A stretch of 64,000 nucleotides of DNA from Porphyra umbilicalis (taxonomy: Eukaryota; Rhodophyta; Bangiophyceae; Bangiales; Bangiaceae), in NCBI GenBank assembly GCA_002049455.2, contig KV918908.1, positions 117,101 through 181,100 of the forward strand. Direction: 5' to 3'. The notes under the pieces are model-generated. The model did no database searches. It saw only the letters and a list, made by a program, of their open reading frames with translations, and was not told the origin of the DNA. Made by a program: the position numbers and the translations under genes. Every line of letters starts with the position of its first letter. Positions within the stretch are counted from its first letter, which is position 1. Shown one piece after another: positions 11,783 to 22,902 of this stretch.

Positions 11783-12144
11783 AGACAATGTGAGGACGGA
11801 GTGAGCCGACAGGTAACGGTCTCAGGATTCTGACCGAGAAAAGGCGCTGGGGCAGTGGGGGACGTTGCCAGATAATTATTTATGATCGTGACAACGCCCT
11901 TCACGGTCCAATCGCACGCGACAAGACTGAAAGGAAGCCTCGAAAGCCGAGCCGCCGCAGCATAGTTCGAAGGCTTCAAATCTCTTCAGCGAATCGGATA
12001 CAAGGGACTTTAAACTTCAATCTGGCAGATTTATGTGAATCAGGGTGGACGGTATAACGAGAATGCACTGTATTGCCACAGCCAGTGCTGAAGGCTACTT
12101 CATCAACAATCGTGACCAGAAGCTGCCCTCCTGATGCGATCAAT

Positions 12145-12805
12145 TAGGGTTGGGAAGAGCGCCCGGGGCGCTATTGAAGGGCGTTGTTAATGCGCTGTTA
12201 GGGCGCTGTTAGGGCGCCGTTAACGCCCCGCGCCCCTCGACGCCGAGGCGCGGATAGGGCGCGCATAGAGCATGGATAATTCCACTATTTCAAGTTCATG
12301 ATTGCCTGGTGCCCAAGACGCAGCTCCGGGTGATGGAGCTGGGAGTGGAACACGTTGTCAAGGGGCCACAGCCTCTACAAGGGATCCGACGGGGGATGGC
12401 GGTGCCCACCGCTACCGCCGCGTCTCGCAGCGCAAGGCCGTGGGGCTGGGTAATGTCTTTGACGTGGTGTGGTACCTTGCGGCAGCAGAGCGTCTGTATG
12501 GTGAAGGGTGCTGTTGTAGGCGTGGTGGTGGTTGGGCTTGAATGCGAAGGAAACAAAGGCTGACGGGGAACCGGCAGGAGCGACCCCAGACTGTCATCAT
12601 TAAATAGACAATTGGATCAACTAGCGGCTGCGATCACAGAAGAATCACGGAACAATAGGGTGCTACCTGTGCTAATTCAGTGTTTATGGGTGCTACTTGG
12701 GGCGTTTTGGGGGCGTCGTTAGCCTTCAGAAGGGCGCTGCTAGGGCGCCATTAGGGCGCGGTTACGCCCCACGCCCCTCACATAGGGGCGCTACTGCGAA
12801 CCCTA
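12145..12805. mobile_element. 661-bp non-autonomous hAT element with 8-bp TSD
   Basis: The left end reads TAGGGTTGGGAAGAGCGCCC and the right end inverted reads TAGGGTTCGCAGTAGCGCCC, typical of hAT termini. Both ends are flanked by the same 8 bases, CGATCAAT (12137-12144 and 12806-12813), the hAT hallmark. Subterminal regions on both sides are rich in repeated GGGCGC and TTAGGGCGC words, likely transposase-binding sites. No transposase frame is present. Confidence 0.85.
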
Positions 12806-12928
12806 CGATCAATGCAGGTCGGTCTCTGAAATGGAGCTCAGAGCCTTGCGCGACGGGAGAATGTGCCTTGATTGCCTCTCTGGGGGCGATCGTCGGTCGA
12901 CTCGTTGAAGGCCCACCTGGGCCTATAG

Positions 12929-12988
12929 CGGTTGTGACAAGGTCGGGGATTGACTGTACAGTTGTGACAAGGTCGGGGATTGACTATA
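12929..12988 (+). repeat. Tandem duplication of a ~30-base unit
   Basis: Two adjacent copies beginning GTTGTGACAAGGTCGGGGAT and running to TACAG, with a single difference (TGTACAG against TATACAG). The unit ends resemble mariner-type termini (ATTGACTG followed by TA). Confidence 0.7.
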
Positions 12989-13048
12989 CAGGACTGTACT
13001 GTACCCCTGTTGGAGCGACTGCCGCTCACCTCGGTCTGCGTTCCAGGC

Positions 13049-14190
13049 ATGGTCCTCGACATGTGGCGCAAGACGCCCACTCTGCTGGTCTTGAGTGCAG
13101 TGCCGCTGCGCCTCTTGCACGTGTCCAACCTTTTCCGTGCGGCCTCCTGGGTATCCGTCAGTTATGCGCTCAACGACCACGCCGCTACGCTGGAGAAGCT
13201 GAAGCTCGGCGACGAAGACATTGGGGCACTACGCGAGCCCGACGATGCCCTGAGCTCTTGGTTGTCCACCAGCGTTTGGCGGCACTGACGCTCGTCAATC
13301 TCAATGTGGACCAGGCTGCAGCGGCGAACATCGCAGCAGCCTGCCCCGCCCTCACCCACCTGGATGTGCGGGGCAACTGGAAGCCGGGCGCGGGTGCGGC
13401 GCTACGCTTCCCCGCCGCCTTGCCGACGCTCACACATGTGTCGTGGCATGCCGGCGGAAACATGCAAAACGAGACCGTCGACACTTCCTCGCAGGCAGCG
13501 GATTTTGGCGCACTCGTCGACGGACGCACTCAGCTGGCGGCCCTGTCGCTGGGTTGTTGTTTTCTTCGGCGGGCACTGCAGCTGCAGGTCGTGCTCGACG
13601 TCATCCGCGCCTGCCCGCAGCTGGCCGCCTCCCTCGATGTGACCGGCTGGGTCGTCAATGACAGGATGACTGCGGCGCTTTGCGGCACCGCGAGCACCGG
13701 CCGGGTGACCACGCTCGTCGTACCGCTGGCACCCGGTGCTGTCGGCGGCAGCCTCTGCCGCCTTGGCCAGCTGCCCTCGCTGACGGACCTCACTGTCCGG
13801 TGTACAGAAAGGGAGTGGCTGGCACCGCCGCAGAGTTGTTGGCCTCTCGGCCGCCTCACCCGCCTGGTCGTGACCATGGACTTGGGAGACGACGGGCCCG
13901 ACGCCGCCGCGCCGCTCGAAGTCGTAACAGCGCTCGCCACGTCTGCCGCCGCCCGCCGCACGCTCCGCGAGCTGTCCCTGACGGCCGCGCCTTTGACCGA
14001 GGCGACCGCGGCGGCAGCGGTGGGGGCCCTCGCCGCGCTCCGCCGCCTTGACTACACGGCGTTTTCGGTCGCCGACGATGGGGACGAGGCGGGCCGTCGG
14101 GAGGGGCTCGCGGGCGCCGCGGAGCTACGCCGCTGGCTCCGCCGCCGCCTGCCCGCGGTGGACGTGTCCGTTTCGGTGCGGAGCGTCTGA
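13049..14190 (+). CDS. Leucine-rich-repeat-like protein with an internal frame break
   Basis: From the ATG at 13049 the frame reads MVLDMWRKTP, a hydrophobic F-box-like stretch (LLHVSNLFRAASW) and ends its sensible part near LGDEDIGALREPDDALSS (about 13250). The sequence then continues in the +1-shifted frame (HQRLAALTLVNLNV) to the stop at 14188-14190. That part has repeated ~25-residue units of the type L-x-x-L-T-H-L-D-V-R-G-N or L-T-D-L-T-V, resembling the LRRs of F-box/LRR proteins. Both halves have protein-like composition only in their own frame, so an indel near 13250 (real or an assembly error) is likelier than an intron, which would have to be very short. Function unknown; a role as a ubiquitin-ligase substrate adaptor would only be inferred from the F-box/LRR resemblance. 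Confidence 0.5.
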
Positions 14191-17100
14191 GACAGCGCGT
14201 GGGGGTGGGAAAGGCGTCCCCCCCGTACCGTCCCCCCATCCCCCCCCCCAAAGAGAAAAGTAAACCGTTCTGTATCTCTTGATGACGGGTTTGTGCATGC
14301 AAAGTAAAGGATTTGGAAAGGGCGCCTGCCCTACGGCGGTCCATGGCGAGAGATGGGGGTAACACTGCCCATGCGGTTTGTGTGTCGATGGTTCCCCATC
14401 ACACGGGCCGCTTTGGTCTGATGGCGTCCCCCACCGCATGGCCGCACACGCGCCCAGAGACGCGGCCCACGCCGTCCACGGTGCCCCCAGTCGGCACTGC
14501 TCCCGCGCTGCCGCACAGGGGCGGCAGCAGCGCGCACCGTGCGGCTGTCGTCGGGCATGTGGCTGCTGCGACAGTTGCCGTTGCGGCCACCGCCGCTGCC
14601 ACCGTCCCGTTGGCACGGCCGGCGGGAGCGCTGCCGCCGCCAGCCGCCCGTCCGGTGAGCGCCTCTCCGCCTGGCATCGCCAACGCGGTCGCCTCTGACG
14701 CGTGAGGTGCGTCGGCCTCGTCGGCGGTCGGTGTGTTCACCCCCCGACCAGCGTCGCGTCGGGGGGAGCGGCGGCGTCCGTGGCTGCCGCCGCCGCCGCT
14801 GCCGCGGCCGTGTCGGCCCAGGCAGCGGGTGCGCCGTCGCCTGTCCCCAGTCCAATCGCCAGTTGGTTAGGCGCCTTGCCGCCCCCTGTGCCCGACGCTG
14901 GCGCGCCAGCTACTGCCTCCGCCACAGGTGCCTCCGCCGTCGCGGTCGTCGTACGCATCTCCGTGCTCGGCGACGCGTCGGGGGGCGCGGCGGCGCTCGG
15001 CGACGCCACTAAAGCCGCCGTCGTGCCGGCTTTGGAAGCAGGAACGACGCCACCGCCAGCCCCGCGCCGGCAGGGCGCCTTGCCGCTCGTCTTTACTGAC
15101 GCCGCCGAACCAGTCGCCGCCGCCGACTCGAGTGCGTCCGCCGCGGCCGCAACTGTCGTCGCGACCACCGCGCCGTTCGGCGTCGCGTCGGGCAGCACGG
15201 TGGCGTCTGTTACCTTTGGCATGAGAGGCACCCGACGGGCGCCGCCGCTGCCACCGTCACCGCCACGGTTCCCACCTGACACGCCCGCGCCGCGTCCGCC
15301 AACGCCGGGGCGGCGGCCGCAGCGGCCACCACACCGTCACAGCCGGTCGTTGCCGCACTGCCAGAGGCGTCGACCCCTCCCCCCACCCCCCCCTCAGCGG
15401 TGGGCGGCGGTATGGGCGCCCGCGGTGCATCCACGCCGGCCCCAGCGGTGGCCGCCGCTGCGAAAGCAGCGTCGCCGCTGCCGCTCACGGATGGCAAACG
15501 CGGGCGATGCGACGTGGCGGCCACCGCCCCCGCCGCCACCGTCGCAGGCAGCACCGCCTTCCGTTGACCGCCGCGTCGCGGCAAGAGGGGAGAAATCGTG
15601 GCGCCTTCAGCGACGCCGTCCGCTCCAGCAGTTACGCCGCTGGCGTCTTTACGAGGTATCGCGGCCGCCGTCGTCGCCGAGTGGCGGTCGCTGCTGCGGC
15701 CGCCAGCGCGTCCTTGTCACCACGGCCGACGTGGCCACTGGGCAGGCATAGGTGCGTGATGTTGGAAGCCACACAGCAGCCACGGCCGCGGCGCTGCCGT
15801 CGCCGCCGATGCCGCTCTCGAATGGGGGGCGCAATAACCGAGGCATGGCCATCAAGGCCTTCGCCGGCACGGTCAAAACAAGGAACAAAAACACGTCGCT
15901 GGAGTGGACGGCAGCAGGCGATGAGCCCCATCACCGCCGAAACACAGGACTCGGGGCGCCACGCCCTGGCCGCCGCCAATGCCGCCGCCGCCAATGGAAA
16001 GCAACGCCGCACCCGTCGGCGGCGGCAAACGTGCCTCGTGTCCGTCTCCATCCACGAGGTGGAATGCATCCCGCCGCCGGCAGCGTCGACGGCGACGCGC
16101 GGCAGCGGCGGCAGCGGCGACAGCGGCGACCACGTGGGCGGCGGCGGGGGTCGCGCCGACCGCGGCAGCCACCACCACCACCACTACCACCACCACCGTC
16201 ACCAACCGCGGGTGGCGACCCCGTCGGCGGCGGCCGCCGGGTCTGCCTCGGTGGCGGAGGCGGCGTCCGCCGACGCCGCGGAAGCCGCCGGCATCCAACC
16301 CCGAGATGGGGAGGATGGCGGCTGCAAGGACGCCCACGTCAACCGCAGGCAAGAGATGTGGACGTCAAGTCACCCCGCAACCGCACGGGGCCATCGCCGG
16401 GGGGGGGGGGGGGGGCGGGCGGCGGAAAACCCCCCGCGGTCCACCACCGGGGCGGCGGCGGGCGTGGGGCGACCCACCGCGACGGCCTTGGCGTCTGGCG
16501 ATAGCGGGCGCGACGACGCGGGGAGCGGCGGCGACGGGGGCGGCGGGTCGCGCGGGCCCCCCTCCCTCAGCCGGGGGGACGGCGACGCTGCCGCCACGGC
16601 CCCCACCGCGAGTGGCAGCGACGGGGGCGGCGACGACGGCCGCGCGGCGGTCGCCCCGCCACCGTTTGTGGCTGGCGGCCGCGACGTTTGTGGGGGCCGC
16701 CGTCTGGTCAGCGGGCACCTCGCGGCCGGCCGACGTCCGACGGCACAGCGGCAGCAATGGCAGAGGCGTGTGGAGGGGTGAACGGATACATACTGATGGC
16801 CGCGACGCGCGGTGGGACGCAGACGTCCCGCCAGAGGTTGCCAAAGGCGGTGGCGCTCCCGACGGCAAGGCGGCCGAATGCAACATCATCACCAAGTTTG
16901 GGAGGCCCAACGGAAAGTCGGTCCGGCCGACTTTGCGTTTGGCCAAACGAGTCGGAAGCGTTCGAGTCTGTTTGGGCGGGCGAGCCCCAAAAACCCCGGT
17001 GTGGCCACGGTCGAGCCACGAGGCGCGGTCACGACCGGTGTGGCCCAAACGGATGCGATCGTGATACCTGGTGGTGCGCCTGCGCGGCGGCGGCGGCGGC

Positions 17101-17667
17101 GGCGGCGACACGGGACGCGGTGCTCGGCCGGTACCAGCGGCACCTGCCACTGCCGGAGGGGCCCGCCGCGCTTACCGCGCGCCCGGTCGCCCGGTGTCGC
17201 TGGCACGGCGGCGGCCGCGTCGGCCACGGGCGCCCCTTGAGACGGGGCGGGGGGGGGAGATGTCCCCGACCGCCGACGGGGGTGGCGGCGGCGGTGGCCA
17301 CCGCCGCTGACGCGGCGGCCGGCGCCCCTGTGCCCGGCCCTTCCGCGGCTGTCATCCCCGTTTTGCGGCTGCGGCGCGCGGCGGCGGTCGCCACCGGCAC
17401 CGTCACCCCGTCGGCGGCGCGCGTCGGTGCTGCGTCGGCGGGGGGGTGCGTCGGGCCAGAGGGGGGGGGGCGGCGCGTGTCGACCGGGCACCCCCCGCCG
17501 CCCGGGCCGCCGACCGTGCACGTGCAGGGGGTGGGTGGTCCCACGGACCGGCCGGCGCCGCAGCCGCCGCCGCCGTTGCGGCTGGTGCGGCCGCCGCCGC
17601 GGGCGTGCCGCGCGCCCCCCCCGCCCCGCCTGCCCGACGCGCCGCGTCGCCCCGCCGCCGCCGCCGT
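14191..17667. other. Extremely GC-rich low-complexity region
   Basis: About 3.5 kb, mostly GCC/GCG and CCG-type sequence. Long open frames occur on both strands and in several frames at once, which is a GC effect and not evidence of coding. A CAC/ACC cluster near 16170-16205 encodes a His run only incidentally. Near 16914-16934 an imperfect palindrome (AAAGTCGGTC, then CGGCCGACTTT) and GTTTGGCCAAAC close by hint at a buried element. I see no domain that justifies a gene call. Confidence 0.4.
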
Positions 17668-18702
17668 CCATCGTCAGAATAACCTGCAGCCTGGACGGGA
17701 GGAAATCCCGTTCAGGGTTTCGTCACGGCACAAGGCCTGAACAAGCGATTCCTTGTTACAATCCCGTCCAGGTGCACGGTCCCTGTCGCAAGTGGAAACG
17801 CCGCGAAGATCACGTGGTGCGATTAGGATCGATGTGCACGATTATGCCAGGGACGTTAAGACCTGCCTGCACGTCTGTTATGTTAAGTACTCTTCAAAAT
17901 GCTGCGTGTCAATTGCATACACTGTGGCTGCGACCCTTCGTCGTCACGACGGACTCCATCCACATCCGACGATGTGAAGCCGCCGCGATTGTGGACGTCG
18001 GAAGCCCGTGAAGAGGGCGCCGCGTCACGGAAGCGTGCGAGTCCTCGAGAGACATTGGGCAAGAAACGCAAAATTTCCACTCGCGAAGCGAATGGAGACG
18101 CGCTACGTGCAGCACGGCTTGTTGCTCCGTCGCTGACTTCGCGCGATATTCACGACGAAGTCAGAGGTGGTGACGGCGTCCGCCGGCGTGAAGAAGACGA
18201 ACGCCGATTTGGTCGTGACGACGACGAGGCGGAAGCGAAGTACTCGACCTAGACCACTTTTACTACAAAATGCGTAAGTTGTGTTGCAAGATCTGAGGAA
18301 CCGACCTCGTGCCGCCGCCTCGGCCACACACGGCGTTCCGGGAGAGACCGGAACGGTGTGGCAGATAGTCAGGGCCTGAGGCAGGCGGGAGCTGCGCAGA
18401 GAAGAAGGCCTGCAGAGCCAGACCCGTGCAGCGTGCACAACGATCACCTATCATGCGTGGTCCAAGCGAATTAAGCCTCTGATTGGACGATACTAGCAGT
18501 GAGCTCGTGTTTGACCTCGTGACGATCCGGGTGCTGCAAGGAAGAAAAACAGAGCCTGGCAACCTAGCCCTGAACGGGAGTCGCTCTTGTCCAGGGGTTT
18601 GTTACGGCACAAAACCCTGGACGGGAAATCGCTCGTTCAGGGCAACCGACAAGGAAACTCCCGTTCAGACTCCCGTTCAAGTGCACACTATTCTGACGAT
18701 GG
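17668..18702. mobile_element. 1.03-kb element with CATCGTCAGAATA ends and GAACGGGA arrays
   Basis: The left end CCATCGTCAGAATA (17668-17681) is mirrored by TATTCTGACGATGG (18689-18702). Just inside each end lie clustered, partly palindromic copies of C-C-T-G-R-A-C-G-G-G-A (17690-17780 and 18555-18680). The interior is clearly less GC-rich than the sequence on either side, consistent with insertion into a GC-rich block. No clear target duplication. The same ends and arrays recur at 24754-27129. Confidence 0.6.
17899..18252 (+). CDS. Small basic hypothetical protein inside the 17.7-kb element
   Basis: A 117-residue frame with an N-terminal CIHCGC, a Lys/Arg-rich GKKRKI stretch like a nuclear localisation signal, and a strongly charged C-terminus (RREEDERRFGRDDDEAEAK). 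It lies wholly inside the 17.7-kb element. No family is recognised and the length is within chance range, so this is a tentative call. It is not a known transposase. Confidence 0.22.
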   Translation: MLRVNCIHCGCDPSSSRRTPSTSDDVKPPRLWTSEAREEGAASRKRASPRETLGKKRKISTREANGDALRAARLVAPSLTSRDIHDEVRGGDGVRRREEDERRFGRDDDEAEAKYST

Positions 18703-21111
18703 GGACAGCGTCACGACGGCGGCGGCGGCGACGGGCAGGCGCAACCGCGCCACGGGCGGCGCCGGTGTGGGGATGGGCGCAGCCGCGGCGGGCGCAACGG
18801 CGCCGCGCCGGCGCGGCGGCGGGGGCGGCGACGCGCGGCGCGCGACGCGGCGCGCCCGCCGCGGGGGGGCGCGGCGCGGTCGCCGGGCCGCCGGGTCGCC
18901 GCGGGCGTCGGCGCCCGTCGACGCCCGCGCTCCCGTCGTCCCGCGTCGCCGAGGCGGGCCATGGCGGTGGCGACGCGGGGGGAGCCGCTGGCGGCTCGGA
19001 CGGCGACGGCAGTGGGCGCGGCACGGCGGGGGAGGGGGGGCGGGGACGGCGTCACCCCCGGTGGACGGCCGCGGCTGCGACGCCATTGGCGGGCGCCGGC
19101 GCGGGGCAACGCCCGCTGCCGCCCGGTGTTTGGTCCTTGCGGCGGCGCGCGGGGTTCCCGCTGTCCGCGTTGCTGCCCGACGTTGGTGGGCCGCCTGGTC
19201 CTCCCCTCCGCCCCGCACGTCCTGCCGGTTGCGACGCTTAGATTGGCCCGCCGCTGCGATGGCCCGCGCACGTGCTTTATCGGTTGGAGGGGCAGGCACC
19301 TCGCACCGTTCCCCTCCACCGCCTCCACTATGGGTATTTTGCTGAGGTCGGTGCCCCCCCCACCGACCGCCCCCGCCGCCCCCACCGCCCGCCCCTGCTA
19401 TTGCCCGCCACCTCTCTTTCACCGCCGCCCGACTGTAGCTTTGTCATTGAGGAGGCGTCCACCCCCCCCTCCGAAAAGACCCCCCCGCCTGCTACATCTG
19501 CGCCTTTCCCGGCGGGCGCTCCCTCGACGCCGCCCCCCGCTCCGCGACCGGCCGGCGCGCTGCCGCCGCTCGTGACGGGGTAGACAGTCGGGGTCGAGCG
19601 CCGCCGACGGCGGCGTCTGCGCACACGTTTTGCGGCGTACCGGGCACTGGGCGGGGAGGTGGCACCCCTCATCGCACCGCCCATCGAGGTGGCAGTGGCG
19701 GCGGAGGGGGGAAGCGGCATGACTGGCCGCGGCGGTGGCGGGCGGCGGCGGTGGGGTGCCCGCGGCGGCGGCCGCAACGGCCGCCCGTGCCACCGCCCGA
19801 GGCGGGATGGCGTTGGACGCGGCGCCTGCCGCGTCGGCGCCGCCCGCCATCCGCCCCACCCGCCCGCCGTCCGCTTTAGTGGCCACCACTTGCGGGCGGC
19901 GCGGGGGGCGTTGGTCGGTGCGCCCCTGCAACGGCGGTGGTTGCCCACCGAGGGGTGCTTGGGAGGCGCCCCCGCGTGACAGGCGCGTCGGATAGCCGGC
20001 TGTGGGCGCGGCCCGGCCGGCCACGCGGTAGTGCCCGCCGCCGCGCGTCGACCGCGCCGCCTGCGGGCGCCGGGAGGGGTGGGCGTCGACGCGCGCGGCG
20101 CCTCCACGGCGGCTCGCGGGGCGCCCCCCGTGGCAGGCGCGCGGGCGGCGGCGGGGAGCTCCCGCGCTGCCTGTGCGCGCGTCGACGGCGCGCAGTTGAC
20201 GGCGCGGGGTGGCGCTGGGGGTGGGTGCCGCGCGTGTCGATGCAGCGTCGCGGCGGCTCTCTTTTTATGGCACTCGCCGTATGGTGCGTCCGTTGCCCAC
20301 CCCCTGCCCGGCGTGTGCTCCCTCCCTCGACGCTCCCCGAGTATTCCCGGTCATGTGTTGTGCGGCAGCGCCGGCCGTTGCGTGTGCGTTGATGGCTGCG
20401 GCCCCTAAACGTAGTGGCCGTGTGGCGCTTGTGTTGGGAGGTACCCTGGGTGGCCGACGAGCCCAGTACAACGCAATTCTGTTTCTGTTTTCTTTTCACA
20501 CAGGGTCAGATACAGTGATTTCTCGCTACAAGATTGCAGGCCATGGGATTGTTTCCGAAATGACATGCGTTTTCATGGATCCAGGTCGTCAAGGGGGGTA
20601 CATTTGAAGCACTGCAAGGGCCTTGCTATATCACCCCCGATCTGCTAGCGAGAAGTCACTGCACACTTCTCTCTGAACGCAACTTTGTTTTTAAGAAGCC
20701 GTCGTGCTCGGCCTCGCCAGTGGATTGCCCTGCAGGGCAGCAGCTGCTTGACTGTGCTTTCACACGTTGCTGTGCCCCCATTGCCCGATGCCCGCCGCAC
20801 ACCATCAGAGCACTACCGCGGATTGGCCATCTCCCTGCAGTGGAGATCACGCCCGCGCACAATGACTATGAACAGCAGGCGATGCATCCGTTAGCCGCGA
20901 GCTAGGGGCCTCTCTGCGGATGCGTTGGACAGGCAGTAGAAGCCCCGGTGGCTGTGCACGTGAGCGCGCTGACGCTGGACTAACAGCCCGTCCGGTCGTT
21001 GTTGCCGACCCAGGGGCACCTCAAGAGGTTCCCTCCACCTCGAAATCCCTGAAATGTGCTCCCTCTATAGCTGCCGTATCAACCCGCCCAGCTGACCCTT
21101 CCTCTCAAAGC
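18703..21111. other. GC-rich region, then ordinary spacer
   Basis: From 18703 to about 20250 the sequence resumes the extreme GC composition seen before 17668, suggesting both sides were once contiguous. Frames such as one ending LVTG at 19583 overlap others and show Pro/Arg/Ala-rich translations only. From 20250 to 21111 composition is ordinary and no gene is seen. Confidence 0.35.
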
Positions 21112-22902
21112 TCAGGAGCGTTCACCCAGTGCTCGCCCGCACCTCCCATCCCCCCTTGGGCGCTGCCCGCGACACCCCCCCTCCTTGTGCGTCCGCAGAC
21201 GCTGGTGGGAGCCGAAGCAATCCCCGCACACTCCGCACACTGGCCGAGGGCGACCCCGCGCGGCACTGACGCCCGCTCCACCGCCGCCACCACTTCCGCC
21301 TACAGAGCCCGCGCCGTGCACCGCCCGGACGTGCTTGTTCAGGTGGTCCCGCTGCTGCCACGCCGTCCCACAGTGCGGGCAGGTGTACGGGCGGAGCTTG
21401 TGGTGAATGATGCGCACGTGGCGGTTGAGGTTGTAGCGGTGCCTAAAGGTGCTGGCGCATTGGCCGCACGCGTGCAGGCCGGGCGCGCCGGGGGGGCGCT
21501 TGCGGTGGCCGCCACCAGTGACCCCGCTCGCGCCGTCGACCTTTCCGTCGAAGTTTGTGCGGCTGCCACTGGGTTGGCCTCGACGGCCGCCGCCGCCGAC
21601 GCCGTCGCCACAGCCGCCGCTGCCGCCGGTGCAGCCACCACCACTGCGGACCCAGTTCGCGGACGGCGGAGGCACTGTCGCCACCCCCGAGGAAGCTGGT
21701 ATGTCGCCGGAGCTGCGGGAAAGCGGGGTCACCCCCCCCGTACAGGCTGTTGCAACGACGGGAAGGGAGCGGCTGCTGTTGGCTTGACCGCCAGGAGGCG
21801 AGCCGCCGTTGACGCCCGACAAACGCAGCGCACGGGCGGGAGAGGAGATGTTGCCGCCGGCACTGCCGTCACCGTCGGCGCCACTACCTACGGCGACGCC
21901 ACCGAGGACACCAGTCACATTGCCCCATCGGGCGGGGACCGGGACAGGCACTGTCGACTGCCCCGATGCCGGCATCACAGTTGTTGGTGTAGTGGCCAAC
22001 TGGCGGCACCAGTCAACAGACGACAGTGGCGGTGGATCACCGGTCGACTCCGACGGCGTTCTAGCCGCGGCCCCTTGTAGCAGATGGCGACCACCACCAC
22101 CTTGCCGCGGGACAGGATGTGTCGCGCACGGTGACTTGGGGGGCGCCCACGCCGACTCTGCAGGTGTCCAGGCCGACTGGAGAGGCCCCCCGGTCGCCGT
22201 CTCTGCCGCCAACGCTGGCACGACGCCGCTCGTCGTGGATTGTTTGCCAGCAGACGCAGACGCGTGCGTGAGCGCCGTGCACAATGGCCGCGCGGCGCTT
22301 GGCAGCAACAGAGCCGTAGGCATTGCTGGGGAGCGTAGCAAGCACGTCCGCGTTGAAGCGGCGTGGTGGGGTGGCGCCACTCCAGCAGTGTCAATTTGGG
22401 TATTGTCCAATGGGGTCAGCGGCGAGGGTAGACCACGCACTGCGACGGGGTGTACCGTCGCAGGCGCTACACAAGGTGGCGGGGACACAGGTTGCCCGCA
22501 ATCACGAACTAGTCGTAGCGGTGGCGGCAGCGGCGGCGTCGACATCAACATTTCTACCGCAGAGTTGTCGCGAGCCAACATGAAGCCGCCTCGTTCCGTG
22601 GTTGTGCCGACAGCGACGGTCGACTCCCCCACAAGAGCGTTGCCGTCACCCCTACGCATGCCACCTTCTTCCACCCGAAGCGTGGTCAACACGGTCGCTG
22701 GGGACGGAGGAGACCGCAAGAGAGGTGACGGTGCCGCCCACGATGCCGCCACGCCGCCTGCCCTCGGGGTGCGCTCGACCGGCGTCGCCGCCGGTAGCGG
22801 CGACCCCGCGTCACCGCTGCTCGGGCCGCCGCCGTCCACACGGCGCCCGGCCACGCCGCGGGTGGCGAGGAAGCGCGCAAAGGAGGGGAGTGGGCGGTCC
22901 AT
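21112..22902 (-). CDS. C2H2 zinc-finger protein, probable transcription factor
   Basis: A 596-residue protein if translated from the ATG at 22902 (MDRPLPSFARFLATRG). The frame is open to 23151, so a longer N-terminus is possible, but the sequence before 22902 is less protein-like. The first ~470 residues are Pro/Ser/Ala/Gly-rich and probably disordered. Three zinc fingers follow at the C-terminus: C479-x2-C-x12-H-x4-H500, C508-x2-C-x12-H-x4-H529, and a third C556-x2-C-x12-H572-x4-C577 in which the last ligand is Cys, so C2HC. Fingers 1 and 2 are joined by HKLRPYTC, a variant of the TGEKPY linker. A nuclear DNA-binding regulator is the likely role; target unknown. The gene is apparently intronless, as is common in this window. 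Confidence 0.75.
   Translation of the reverse strand: MDRPLPSFARFLATRGVAGRRVDGGGPSSGDAGSPLPAATPVERTPRAGGVAASWAAPSPLLRSPPSPATVLTTLRVEEGGMRRGDGNALVGESTVAVGTTTERGGFMLARDNSAVEMLMSTPPLPPPLRLVRDCGQPVSPPPCVAPATVHPVAVRGLPSPLTPLDNTQIDTAGVAPPHHAASTRTCLLRSPAMPTALLLPSAARPLCTALTHASASAGKQSTTSGVVPALAAETATGGPLQSAWTPAESAWAPPKSPCATHPVPRQGGGGRHLLQGAAARTPSESTGDPPPLSSVDWCRQLATTPTTVMPASGQSTVPVPVPARWGNVTGVLGGVAVGSGADGDGSAGGNISSPARALRLSGVNGGSPPGGQANSSRSLPVVATACTGGVTPLSRSSGDIPASSGVATVPPPSANWVRSGGGCTGGSGGCGDGVGGGGRRGQPSGSRTNFDGKVDGASGVTGGGHRKRPPGAPGLHACGQCASTFRHRYNLNRHVRIIHHKLRPYTCPHCGTAWQQRDHLNKHVRAVHGAGSVGGSGGGGGAGVSAARGRPRPVCGVCGDCFGSHQRLRTHKEGGCRGQRPRGDGRCGRALGERS

Larger units (their letters stand above)
10147..12070. 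mobile_element. 1.9-kb mariner/pogo-type element carrying a giant palindrome
   Basis: The left end at 10147 reads CAGTGCATTCTCGTTATA and the right end at 12070 is its inverted copy; both are followed outward by TA (10145-10146 and 12071-12072). CAGT start, GTTATAACG-type inner sequence and TA duplication are typical of Tc1/mariner/pogo elements. No transposase frame is present. Nearly all of the interior is two inverted copies of repeat R. Confidence 0.65.

Noticed and set aside
15507-17740. Several frames of 250-420 codons on both strands
   Set aside because: Simultaneous openness in many frames is a GC effect; translations are Ala/Arg/Gly/Pro runs.
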